Positions 18,120 through 25,824 are shown, numbered from the stretch's first letter. The stretch is DNA of 64,000 bases from Jannaschia sp. CCS1 (GCF_000013565.1 NC_007802.1:1860001-1924000), one strand, 5' to 3'. A program made the numbers and translations. The notes: generated by a model from the sequence alone, not told the origin.

Positions 18120-19265
18120 TCAGGTCCCGTGGGCGTCCAGCTTCGCGGCGACCCAGGCGTGGAACAGATGCGTCGGCCCGTCCATGGCGGGTGAAAACCG
18201 GCCCCCGTCAAAGCCATCCGCCGCGCGGCCCTTCTGCATGCCTTCCACCACGAAGATGTCTTCTTCGAACACATCCTTCCATTGCCGCGCATTCTTGGCG
18301 CGCAGGCCCGCGTCGGTGTCGGCGCTGGGGTAGTATATGTGGACGTGTTCGCGGGTGCGGTTGTGGGCCACAGGCTCCAGCACAATGGCATAGGCGTGGT
18401 CGCGGTGAACCCCCATCAGGACGTTGGGAAAGACCGAGATGTATTCTGCGCCCGCATCCCAATGGGCGCTGAGACCGTCGAAATCGGGGAAAGTTGCGCC
18501 GTCCTCTCCGGTCAGTTGGCGGTAGACATAGGTGCCCTGGCCCGAGAATTGGCCCGGTGCCTCGATATGATAGTGATCCTCCAGCCGGGAGTAGGTGTTG
18601 AGCGACGGATGCACCCAGGGCAGGTGGTAGCTTTCGCAGTAATTCTCCACCGCCAGCTTCCAGTTCGTCGCCAGATCCAGCGTGAAGGTGCTGTCGGGCC
18701 CGCCATGGTGCATGGGTTGGTCGAACTCCGCCCACCTTTGCAGAAGATCGGCGTGGACGTCTTCAAACGGGGCGGCCTCGCCTGAGAGGTTAATGAAGAC
18801 CACATCGCGCCAGATATGGCTGCGGACCTCGGCCAGGCCAAGGGTGGTGCGGTCAATCCCGGGGTGTGCGTTCTGCCCCGGTCCACCCACATGGGGCGTG
18901 GCGACGAGTTTGCCGGATTTGGCATAGCACCAGGAATGGTAGGGGCAGCGGATCGCCCCTTCGATCTTGCGTGGCGCATCCACCAGGATCATGCCGCGAT
19001 GGCGGCAGATGTTGAAGAAGACACGGACGGCGCCGTCGTCATCGCGCAGAAGCAGAAGCGGTTGGCCCAGGAACTCAAACGGTTTCGCATCCCCCGGTTC
19101 CGGCACATCGGCCCCCACGGCCAGTGCGGCCCATCCGGCGTGCAGGACAGCGGCATTCTCTGCCGCGATTGTGTCGGGATCTGTGTAATGGCTGTTGGGC
19201 AGACCGCGCGCGCGATCGATTGGGGCCATGACATCGGCGAGCGAACGGGTGTGGTCGTCTGGCAT
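18120..19265 (-). CDS. Rieske [2Fe-2S] aromatic-ring-hydroxylating-type oxygenase, alpha subunit
   Basis: Non-heme iron mono- or dioxygenase of 381 residues. The Rieske cluster ligands are Cys87, His89, Cys107 and His110 (CRHRG...CPYH). The catalytic iron site NYCESYHLPWVHP supplies His214 and His219. The overall layout resembles choline monooxygenase and carnitine/glycine-betaine oxygenases, but the substrate is not determined. The start is ATG 19265 with a GGAG site; a longer frame reaches 19382 and overlaps the sigma-factor stop by 4 bases, but its 39 extra residues are low-complexity and basic. No reductase gene is adjacent. Confidence 0.87.
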   Translation of the reverse strand: MPDDHTRSLADVMAPIDRARGLPNSHYTDPDTIAAENAAVLHAGWAALAVGADVPEPGDAKPFEFLGQPLLLLRDDDGAVRVFFNICRHRGMILVDAPRKIEGAIRCPYHSWCYAKSGKLVATPHVGGPGQNAHPGIDRTTLGLAEVRSHIWRDVVFINLSGEAAPFEDVHADLLQRWAEFDQPMHHGGPDSTFTLDLATNWKLAVENYCESYHLPWVHPSLNTYSRLEDHYHIEAPGQFSGQGTYVYRQLTGEDGATFPDFDGLSAHWDAGAEYISVFPNVLMGVHRDHAYAIVLEPVAHNRTREHVHIYYPSADTDAGLRAKNARQWKDVFEEDIFVVEGMQKGRAADGFDGGRFSPAMDGPTHLFHAWVAAKLDAHGT

Positions 19266-19378
19266 GTCGGGCGCTCCTGCTGTCTGTCGTCGGGGACAGG
19301 AGTAGCTTGGGCACGCGCGGCCTCGAAATCTTGCCGCAGAGCGACAAAACCTTGGCGCGGACAGACATGGTCCGCCTT

Positions 19379-19963
19379 TCATTCTCCCCCAAGAAGGTCC
19401 GTCACCGGCGCGCCGGGCGGCAGGTCCAATGCCTCCCGCATGGCCGCGCGGCCCCGCGCCAGCCGGGACGTGACGGTGCCCATCGGCAGGCCCGTCTTCT
19501 CGGCGATCTCCGCGTAGCTGAGGCCATCCATGGCGCGCAGTTTGAGCAGCACCTGCTGATCCTCGGACAGGGCAGCGAGCGCCTCCAAGGCTTCGGCGCA
19601 GGCCAACCGCGTGACGCCGTCTGATCCGCGGGGCGCGACGATGTCCTCAGGCTCCACATCTGCGGGTGTGGCGATTGACCCGCGCCGGAACGCGCGGTGG
19701 CGCAGCGTGGCGAAGGCATAGGCGCGCAGATCGTCGATGGGGGTCGCATCGGTGCCCCCTTCAAACGACATCGCCATGCGGGACCAGACCCGCAAAAGCG
19801 TGTCCTGGACCAGATCATCGGCGTCATCGCCTGTGCGTGCCAGCCGCCGGGCAGAGCGTCGCAGATCGGTCAGAAGTGCGGTAAAGATACGCGTGTGGGG
19901 CAGGGCGCCGGAGGCGTCTTCTTCCAGGGGCAGCTGCGGGGCGGGGCTAGATTGAAGGGACAT
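19379..19963 (-). CDS. ECF-type RNA polymerase sigma factor
   Basis: A 194-residue sigma-70 family factor with region 2 (DLRRSARRLARTGDDADDLVQDTLLRVW) and region 4 (LSEDQQVLLKLRAMDGLSYAEIAEKTGLPMGTVTSRLARGRAAM). Regions 1 and 3 are absent, as in ECF factors. The start is ATG 19963 with GAGG upstream. No anti-sigma gene is adjacent; the nearest neighbours are the downstream Rieske gene and the divergent secreted EF-hand gene. Confidence 0.9.
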   Translation of the reverse strand: MSLQSSPAPQLPLEEDASGALPHTRIFTALLTDLRRSARRLARTGDDADDLVQDTLLRVWSRMAMSFEGGTDATPIDDLRAYAFATLRHRAFRRGSIATPADVEPEDIVAPRGSDGVTRLACAEALEALAALSEDQQVLLKLRAMDGLSYAEIAEKTGLPMGTVTSRLARGRAAMREALDLPPGAPVTDLLGGE

Positions 19964-20278
19964 GGGGCCTCGAACGACAGGGGTTTCCGTGAGCGCCTTG
20001 AGGCTGAGCTTACAAGCCTCGGCCCGGCAAGCGGCGCGCGGCTTGGCCGTCCAATCCCCCCATTTGTCGCCCATCCCGGGCGATCCTTTGCCGAAGGATC
20101 CGGGCCTCGGCGGGACGTTGCCCTGCGCAATCGCCCCGATGGGCAGGGCACCGCCGAGATCGAGAGGTGGAGTGCGCTGTGGGGACGAAACGGCCTCCGG
20201 CAGGCTCTTCCCCTATAGATGCCCCGTCGCAATCGGCGGACCGCATCTGACACGCAACCAAAGAAAGGGATATATCCC
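19964..20278. other. Divergent intergenic region, sigma factor / EF-hand gene
   Basis: Carries the promoters of both divergent genes. I see a 7-bp hairpin with arms GATCCTT/AAGGATC at 20082-20100 and no convincing gene. I could not identify a confident sigma motif. Confidence 0.5.
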
Positions 20279-20548
20279 ATGCGATCCGAATTTCACACAC
20301 CCCGTCTCGGGGCCATGACCATGGCTGCCGCCTTTGCTGTTCTTGTAGGCGGCGCAAGCCTCGCCATGGGCCAGGCCGAGTCCGTCGACAGTGATGGTGA
20401 CGGTATGGTCAGCTTCGCAGAGTTGCTGGTGCTGATGCCCGCTCTGAGCGAAGAGGAATATCAGGCGCTCGACGCGGATGCCGATGGCCTTCTGAGCGGC
20501 GAAGAGATCGGGGCCGCGCAAGATGCCGGGCTTATTCCAGCCGGCTGA
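20279..20548 (+). CDS. Small secreted EF-hand protein
   Basis: An 89-residue protein with a long signal peptide (to about residue 33, ending SLAMGQA) and two calcium-binding loops at residues 37-48 (DSDGDGMVSFAE) and 65-76 (DADADGLLSGEE), both with acidic residues at loop positions 1, 3, 5 and 12. ATG 20279 follows an AAAGGGA site. It is divergent from the ECF sigma factor, which may control it (inference). A rho-independent terminator follows. Confidence 0.85.
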   Translation: MRSEFHTPRLGAMTMAAAFAVLVGGASLAMGQAESVDSDGDGMVSFAELLVLMPALSEEEYQALDADADGLLSGEEIGAAQDAGLIPAG

Positions 20549-20609
20549 TGCAGCTCCCTCCCGATGGGGGTGCCTGCCGGGACACCGGTGGGCAGCCCCC
20601 ATGGGCGAG

Positions 20610-20642
20610 ACGCGGGGGCGGGGCAGACGGCCCCCGCGTTTT
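20610..20642 (+). terminator. Rho-independent terminator after EF-hand gene
   Basis: The 10-bp arms ACGCGGGGGC and GCCCCCGCGT (20610-20619, 20630-20639) are followed by a short T-run. Confidence 0.75.
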
Positions 20643-20660
20643 GACAGTTGGCCTGTCGGG

Positions 20661-20754
20661 CCAAGTTTTTTGCAAAAAACTTGGAAAAGCCTTATAAGGC
20701 TTTTCTCACTGAAGCCTTTTGCAAAAGGCTTCCCAAGAGCCTTGCAAGGCTCTT
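20661..20754. repeat. Four consecutive perfect palindromes
   Basis: Loopless perfect dyads of 24, 20, 22 and 20 bp at 20661-20684, 20685-20704, 20711-20732 and 20735-20754. Half-sites are CCAAGTTTTTTG, AAAAGCCTTA, GAAGCCTTTTG and AAGAGCCTTG. They immediately follow the 3' end of the leftward ilv operon. Confidence 0.85.
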
Positions 20755-20769
20755 TCTCTCCACGCCTCT

Positions 20770-21357
20770 TCAGTCAGCGAATGGATCCGGGATCGGTGCA
20801 TAGCCCGGCAAGCGTCCACGATTGATCCCCCAGACCTGAGTCAGATAGCCTCCCTGGGCCACGACGATGCTGTCCAGCGTGGAGCCCGCGTCCGATCCGT
20901 CGGTTGCGTCAGCGAGGGGTTCGATGGTGACGAACGACACTACGATATCGTCCCCTTCGATTTCGTAGGAGGTAAAATAAGCCGCGACCTCCCCGAAGAC
21001 GCCCGCCCGGCCGATGGTCTCGAACACGATGCCCTCGGACCCGAAACGCGCATGCAGATCGGCGCGTGTCGTTTGCCCGAAGATGAGCCCGGGGGTCTGT
21101 GCCGCCACGGGTCCGCTGTCTGCCGGGCGCAGTTCAACGAACACCACCTCTCCGGTTTCGCCGTCTGCGATGGCCGTGACCTGAACGCCGTCGCGCGCGG
21201 CCCAGAATGTGCGCGTGAACGGCGCTTGCGTCTGGATATCATCGGGTGCGGGCAAACCTTCGGGGATCGGCGCGCCCAACGTGACACCCAGAAACGTCTC
21301 GGCCGTTGCGGGCAGGCTCAGCACGCCCGCCAGGAAAAGCGCCCCAATGACGCGCAT
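20770..21357 (-). CDS. Secreted hypothetical protein, last gene of the ilv operon
   Basis: A 195-residue protein with a signal peptide (MRVIGALFLAGVLSLPATA) and a mature start ETFLGVTLGAP. The F-x-GV-x-x-G-x-P opening recurs in the product of 21930-22583, and the two look distantly related. No catalytic motif is visible. ATG lies 2 bases after the ilvH stop, so translation is coupled to ilvH. Function unknown; export to the periplasm is the only firm inference. Confidence 0.75.
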   Translation of the reverse strand: MRVIGALFLAGVLSLPATAETFLGVTLGAPIPEGLPAPDDIQTQAPFTRTFWAARDGVQVTAIADGETGEVVFVELRPADSGPVAAQTPGLIFGQTTRADLHARFGSEGIVFETIGRAGVFGEVAAYFTSYEIEGDDIVVSFVTIEPLADATDGSDAGSTLDSIVVAQGGYLTQVWGINRGRLPGYAPIPDPFAD

Positions 21358-21359
21358 GC

Positions 21360-21917
21360 TCAGACGCCGCGCGCGATGGCGGCCACGCCGGTGCGCGCCA
21401 GCGTCACCTCCCCCAAAGGTCGCATCAGGTCGCAGAAGGCGTCGATCTTCTCGGGCGTGCCGGTGATCTCGAAAACAAAGCTTTCCAGCGTGCTGTCCAC
21501 GACATTGGCGCGGAAGATTTCGGCAATGCGCAGCGCTTCCACCCGATGTTCGCCCTTGGCAACGACCTTGATCAGGGACAGCTCCCGGCTGATGAAGGGG
21601 CCGTCAACGGTCAGGTCGGCGACCTCATGGACGGGCACCATCCGCTCCAGCTGCATCTTGATCTGGTTGATGATCTGAGGCGTGCCCGACGTGACGATGG
21701 TGATGCGCGACCGCGCGCCCTGATGATCAACCTCCGCCACCGTCAGGCTTTCGATGTTATAGCCCCGACCCGCAAAGAGCCCGATGACACGGGCGAGCAC
21801 GCCCGGCTCATTCTCCACAAGGATAGCAAGCGTGTGGGTCTCGATCACATCGGACAGATGCGAGCGCAGGTCATAGGCGGAATGGCTGGTGGAGCCTTTT
21901 TCGATTTTGAGGGCCAA
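21360..21917 (-). CDS. ilvH: Acetolactate synthase small (regulatory) subunit
   Basis: Regulatory subunit that confers valine feedback inhibition on acetolactate synthase. The 185 residues include the N-terminal ACT domain (HTLAILVENEPGVLARVIGLFAGRGYNIESLTV) and the C-terminal domain (ELSLIKVVAK...ALRIAEIFRANVVDSTLESFVFEITGTPEKIDAF). It is separated from its partner ilvI by three unrelated genes in the same operon. Confidence 0.96.
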   Translation of the reverse strand: MALKIEKGSTSHSAYDLRSHLSDVIETHTLAILVENEPGVLARVIGLFAGRGYNIESLTVAEVDHQGARSRITIVTSGTPQIINQIKMQLERMVPVHEVADLTVDGPFISRELSLIKVVAKGEHRVEALRIAEIFRANVVDSTLESFVFEITGTPEKIDAFCDLMRPLGEVTLARTGVAAIARGV

Positions 21918-21929
21918 GGTCTTGGTTCC

Positions 21930-22583
21930 TTATTCGGGCATGTAGTGGGGAAAGGCCTCTGCGAAGGGCAGAGGGAAGTAGATCTGCTCGGTGCGTTCGC
22001 GCAGTGCACGCCCGTAAACCTCTGGGTGTCCGGCAAAGTGGAGGCGGTCAATCAGATCAACTCCTAGGAGCGGAGCGTCAAGAGACAGATCCACCGTTCC
22101 AAGTTCAGAGGCAACATCCGCATCGGTCATAAAAAATGTGTTTTGGATGAACGTCAAAACAACCACGGTCTCCGGATTGTCTTCTAGATCAAAGATGAGC
22201 CCTGTCGCGAGCATTTCCGGGAACGGGACGATTAGATCCACAGGGACCGCATCCGCGCCAAAGTCACTGATGTGCTGTGTGATGTCGGAGAGGGTCGCAG
22301 TGACGCTAAGAAGACCGTTCCGATCCGATTGTGACCGGGATTGTGGGTCCGAGTACGACCTGAGAAGGCGGACATGGTTTGTGGTGTCTACGCCGACGGT
22401 CAAAAAATGTCCAAGCCGTGGCGGATATTGGCGTAGGGTTAGCCCGGCGTCAGAAACCAAAATCTCCGTGGGTTCACCCAAGACGGCGAGGCTGGACGTC
22501 GGATCCCCGATAGAAACGCCTCGAAAATCCTGGGCTTGTGCGGGCACGGCCATCAACAGACAAAGGGCAGCCAAACGTATCAC
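21930..22583 (-). CDS. Secreted hypothetical protein in the ilv operon
   Basis: A 217-residue protein with a signal peptide (to about residue 17, AVPAQA) starting at GTG 22583, which overlaps the upstream stop by 4 bases (GTGA). The mature N-terminus DFRGVSIGDP resembles that of the 20770-21357 product. The rest is a soluble domain without recognised motifs. By eye the base composition is less GC-rich than its neighbours. Function unknown. Confidence 0.75.
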   Translation of the reverse strand: MIRLAALCLLMAVPAQAQDFRGVSIGDPTSSLAVLGEPTEILVSDAGLTLRQYPPRLGHFLTVGVDTTNHVRLLRSYSDPQSRSQSDRNGLLSVTATLSDITQHISDFGADAVPVDLIVPFPEMLATGLIFDLEDNPETVVVLTFIQNTFFMTDADVASELGTVDLSLDAPLLGVDLIDRLHFAGHPEVYGRALRERTEQIYFPLPFAEAFPHYMPE

Positions 22584-23164
22584 GAGATCGGCACACCGCA
22601 GGCGGGTTCGGGCGGCAGTTGCGGGAAATCAGCGTCAAAGGTCTCCAACCTCTGGAAGGGATGTTCGGGCAGCAGGTAAGGCGGCTCCCCGTCGCGCAGG
22701 CCGTAGCGGTCGCCGGGGAAGACGCCGCCTTCCACCACGGTCTCAAACAGCCGCACCTCATCCCAGCAGTGGAAACCGCCGGGGTCCAGCGGGCCAAAGC
22801 CGCCGGGGGGGTATTCAAAACAAACCTGCGCGCCCGCCGTGGGCGTGTTGAACAGATCACCGCTATCCAGACCGCCATCGCGCTCGGTATCGCCGGAGCC
22901 GTCGTTTTGCAGCTCAAACACCTCCGCATCGCTGTAAACGGCCCAGGTGCCCACGATCACATCTTCGACGCCATGGAACCATAGGAACGCCGTGCCATCG
23001 CCCGACGTGTATTCGATCTGATTGCCCGACGTGTCGTAGTAATGCACCGTCCGCCCGCAGAGCAGATCAAAGAGCGCATCGACGGCCCCCTGGGCGCTTG
23101 CGTGCCCAGGCAGGACACAGAGCGCGCAAAGCGCAGCAAGTCGCGTGGCGGGTCTGCGTGTCAT
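22580..23164 (-). CDS. Secreted hypothetical protein in the ilv operon
   Basis: A 194-residue protein with a signal peptide (residues 1-24, ending PGHASA) and a mature domain with several cysteines (LLCGRTV, QVCFEYPPGGF, FHCWDEV, PACGVP) and many aromatic and acidic residues. The spacing suggests two disulfides. The ATG overlaps the preceding stop and the stop overlaps the following GTG by 4 bases each. No family recognised. Confidence 0.75.
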   Translation of the reverse strand: MTRRPATRLAALCALCVLPGHASAQGAVDALFDLLCGRTVHYYDTSGNQIEYTSGDGTAFLWFHGVEDVIVGTWAVYSDAEVFELQNDGSGDTERDGGLDSGDLFNTPTAGAQVCFEYPPGGFGPLDPGGFHCWDEVRLFETVVEGGVFPGDRYGLRDGEPPYLLPEHPFQRLETFDADFPQLPPEPACGVPIS

Positions 23165-23655
23165 GGAAAAAGCCTCTCAAACAAATCTGCCATCGTCTCG
23201 ATTTTCCTGAACCGCGCCCACGGCACCTGCCTAAGGCTCGTCCGCTCCGACTTATATCCTGTTGCGTCCCCCTTGCTGTGGCGGGCGACCTTCCCGCCGA
23301 GATCCGGCAAAGGTCCGCCATGATCGTCGCCGAACCAGCCGTAGGTCTGCGGGTGCAAAGTGTCCCCATCCACCTTCATCCAGACAACGCAACCGCTTTG
23401 CTTGTTCGCGAGGTCCGTGCGGACATTCTGGACCCGGGTCCGACCAGTGGCCAAGCTCGACTTCAACTGAACGTGGCGCGTCGTGGAGCCTGAACTCAGG
23501 ACCAGATCATAGCCGAAGGCATCTGTGTGGGATCTGGCCACTTCGACAAACCTGTCCTGCGACCACCCATATGAGCATAGGGCCCCCAGAAAATTGTATT
23601 CCAGGTATTCTTCACGCTCGGATGATCGCAGGGCGTGTTTGTCGGACGACGTCAC
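23161..23655 (-). CDS. PD-(D/E)xK nuclease-like hypothetical protein in the ilv operon
   Basis: A 164-residue soluble protein. Glu14-Glu19 (EREEYLEY), Asp50 (FGYDLVL) and Gln63-x-Lys65 (VQLKSS) form an E...D...QxK pattern on a predicted helix-strand-strand, as in restriction-endonuclease-like folds (for example DUF4365-type proteins). The start is GTG 23655, overlapping the ilvI stop as GTGA; the stop overlaps the next ATG. Whether it cleaves DNA, and why it sits in an amino-acid operon, is unknown. Confidence 0.6.
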   Translation of the reverse strand: MTSSDKHALRSSEREEYLEYNFLGALCSYGWSQDRFVEVARSHTDAFGYDLVLSSGSTTRHVQLKSSLATGRTRVQNVRTDLANKQSGCVVWMKVDGDTLHPQTYGWFGDDHGGPLPDLGGKVARHSKGDATGYKSERTSLRQVPWARFRKIETMADLFERLFP

Positions 23656-25418
23656 ACCAAAACCCCACCCGCATCGCCAATGGCGCCCGCTGTGTCCGCC
23701 TCGCCCAGAAGCATTTCATTGTGGGCTTTGCCGGACGGGATCATCGGGAAGCAGTTTTCGTGCTTCTCGACCAGACAATCGAAGATCACGGGGCCGTCGT
23801 AATTCAGCATCTCCATGATCGCGTCGTCCAGATCCTTGGGGTCGGAGCACAAGATACCCTTGGCACCAAAGGCCTCGGCCAGCTTCACGAAATCGGGCAG
23901 GGCCTCGGACCAGCTTTCAGAATAACGCTCGCCGTGGAGCAATTCCTGCCACTGGCGGACCATGCCAAGGCGTTCGTTATTCAGGATGAACTGCTTGACG
24001 GGCAGGCGGTACTGCGCCGCCGTTCCCATTTCCTGCATGTTCATCATCCACGAGGCTTCACCGGCGACATTGATCACCAGCCCCTCGGGATGCGCAACCT
24101 GCACGCCGACCGATGCGGGCACGCCGTAGCCCATCGTGCCGAGCCCGCCAGAGGTCATCCAGCGGTTCGGGTCGTCAAAGCCCAGAAACTGCGCGGCCCA
24201 CATCTGGTGCTGACCCACTTCGGTCGTGATGAAGCGGTCCTTGCGATGTTTGGTCAGCGCCTCCAGCCGTTCCAGCGCGTATTGCGGTTTGATCGTGGTC
24301 TCGGACGGCTTGTAGTCAAGGCAGTGCACGGCTTTCCACGCCTCGATCTGGGTCCACCAGGTCTGCACCGACGTGCGATCCGCCTTGCGCCCGCGGGCTT
24401 TCCAGACGCGCAAGATATCTTCCAGCACGTGGCCCACGTCGCCGATGATCGGGAAATCGGCGTGAATGACTTTGTTAATAGACGACGGGTCGATGTCGAT
24501 GTGGCCCTTGCGCGAGCCGGGAGAGAAATCTGCAATCCGACCCGTGATCCGGTCATCGAACCGCGCACCGACGTTGATCATCAGGTCACAGCCATGCATG
24601 GCCAGATTGGCCTCATAGGTGCCGTGCATCCCCAACATGCCGATCCACTTCTCGCCGGACGCCGGATAAGCGCCCAGACCCATCAGGGTGGAGGTGATCG
24701 GAAAGCCCGTGGCCTCCACCAACTCCCGCAGCAATGCGCTGGCATGGTCGCCCGAATTGATCACACCGCCACCAGTATAGAAGAGGGGGCGTTCAGCGGT
24801 CTCCATCGCCTCGACAAGGCGGGTGATCATCTCAATGTCGCCCTTCACCTTCGGCTGGTAGTGGCTGACCTTGGCCTTAGGTTTGGTGGTGTAGTCGCCG
24901 GTGGCAAACTGCACATCCTTGGGGATGTCGACCAACACGGGACCGGGGCGGCCAGACGTGGCGATATGGAAGGCCTGGTGAATGGTGTCGGCCAGACGGT
25001 CGGTTTCCTTCACTAGCCAGTTCATCTTGGTGCAGGGCCGTGTGATGCCGACCGTGTCGGCTTCCTGAAACGCATCGGAGCCGATCATGAACGTGGGCAC
25101 CTGACCCGTCAGGCAGACGATCGGGATGCTGTCCATCAGCGCGTCGGTCAGGCCGGTCACCGCATTCGTGGCCCCAGGGCCGGAGGTCACCAGAACCACG
25201 CCCGGCTTGCCAGTGGACCGCGCATAGCCTTCGGCGGCATGAACCGCGCCCTGTTCGTGGCGCACCAGAATGTGGCGGATCGCGTTTTGCTGGAAGATTT
25301 CGTCATAGATCGGAAGGACGGCACCGCCGGGATAGCCAAATACAGTGTCGACACCCTGTTCCTTCAGGGCTTCGACGATCATTTTTGCTCCGGTCATCTG
25401 TGACGTGCTCTGGGACAT
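23652..25418 (-). CDS. ilvI: Acetolactate synthase large (catalytic) subunit
   Basis: Thiamine-diphosphate enzyme that condenses two pyruvates, or pyruvate with 2-ketobutyrate, at the head of valine/leucine/isoleucine synthesis. The 588 residues include the N-terminal ThDP domain with VFGYPGGAVLPIYDEIF, the catalytic Glu in RHEQGAVHAAEGYAR, the central FAD/regulatory domain and the C-terminal GDxxxxN-type motif (GEASWMMNMQEM; note GEA in place of the usual GDG/GDA). First gene of an attenuated operon (leader at 25475-25577). Confidence 0.96.
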   Translation of the reverse strand: MSQSTSQMTGAKMIVEALKEQGVDTVFGYPGGAVLPIYDEIFQQNAIRHILVRHEQGAVHAAEGYARSTGKPGVVLVTSGPGATNAVTGLTDALMDSIPIVCLTGQVPTFMIGSDAFQEADTVGITRPCTKMNWLVKETDRLADTIHQAFHIATSGRPGPVLVDIPKDVQFATGDYTTKPKAKVSHYQPKVKGDIEMITRLVEAMETAERPLFYTGGGVINSGDHASALLRELVEATGFPITSTLMGLGAYPASGEKWIGMLGMHGTYEANLAMHGCDLMINVGARFDDRITGRIADFSPGSRKGHIDIDPSSINKVIHADFPIIGDVGHVLEDILRVWKARGRKADRTSVQTWWTQIEAWKAVHCLDYKPSETTIKPQYALERLEALTKHRKDRFITTEVGQHQMWAAQFLGFDDPNRWMTSGGLGTMGYGVPASVGVQVAHPEGLVINVAGEASWMMNMQEMGTAAQYRLPVKQFILNNERLGMVRQWQELLHGERYSESWSEALPDFVKLAEAFGAKGILCSDPKDLDDAIMEMLNYDGPVIFDCLVEKHENCFPMIPSGKAHNEMLLGEADTAGAIGDAGGVLV

Positions 25419-25474
25419 GGGGCGCCTGTTCCTTCTGTGTCGCGCTTCATCGGTCGTGTGCGAATATATAATGC

Positions 25475-25505
25475 AAAAAAAAGCCCCCGGAGGTTATCCG
25501 GGGGC
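25475..25505 (-). terminator. Attenuator terminator of the ilv operon
   Basis: On the minus strand a 9-bp GC stem (25483-25491 with 25497-25505, 5-base loop) is followed by eight T residues (25482-25475), about 57 bp before the ilvI ATG. Confidence 0.9.
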
Positions 25506-25529
25506 GCATGGTTCCAATTATGGATGCCG

Positions 25530-25577
25530 TTACCGACCCATGCGCCTTTGTCCTACAAGTACGAGAATGTCGGACAT
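25530..25577 (-). CDS. ilvL: ilv leader peptide (15 residues)
   Basis: MSDILVLVGQRRMGR, with the consecutive control codons Ile-Leu-Val-Leu-Val (ATT CTC GTA CTT GTA), several of which look rare for this GC-rich genome. A strong ribosome-binding site (AAGGAGG) lies 8 bases upstream of the ATG. Placement just before a terminator and ilvI indicates ribosome-mediated attenuation: scarcity of branched-chain amino acids stalls the ribosome and allows read-through into ilvI. Confidence 0.85.
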   Translation of the reverse strand: MSDILVLVGQRRMGR

Positions 25578-25709
25578 TGCCGAGCCTCCTTCAGTTCGCT
25601 GCGGCGGACGTTATGGGTGGTCGTTTTGCACGTCAACAGCCAAAAGCGCCTGTGCGTGAATAAAATGTCGTTTGGGCGACCTTTTGCGCAACTTAACGTA
25701 GCGGTCCGC

Positions 25710-25738
25710 CTTAACAAAACCTTCACACAATCATTACA
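25710..25738 (+). promoter_or_regulatory. Putative tandem Pho box upstream of phoX
   Basis: Three 7-mers, CTTAACA, CTTCACA and CATTACA, are separated by exactly 4 bases each (aaac, caat), the 11-bp direct-repeat architecture of PhoB operators. A CTGTCTT follows 3 bases later. They end 86 bp before the phoX start. Confidence 0.65.
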
Positions 25739-25824
25739 AAGCTGTCTTGGGACCCTTCTAGCGTTGAAAGCAGGCACGCGGGGATGCGCGGGCTGCCGCA
25801 TGTTTACAAAGCTAGGACATCGAG

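Larger units (their letters stand above)
25419..25824. other. Shared upstream region of the ilv operon and phoX
   Basis: Contains, leftward, the ilv leader peptide and attenuator (25475-25577) and, rightward, three Pho-box 7-mers (25710-25738). The remainder holds no gene that I can support. Confidence 0.6.

Noticed and set aside
19266-19382. 39-residue N-terminal extension of the Rieske oxygenase overlapping the sigma-factor stop as ATGA
   Set aside because: The extension is Arg/Cys/Pro-rich without homology to the family, and the internal ATG at 19265 has a good ribosome-binding site. The ATGA overlap is probably coincidental, although coupling cannot be excluded.
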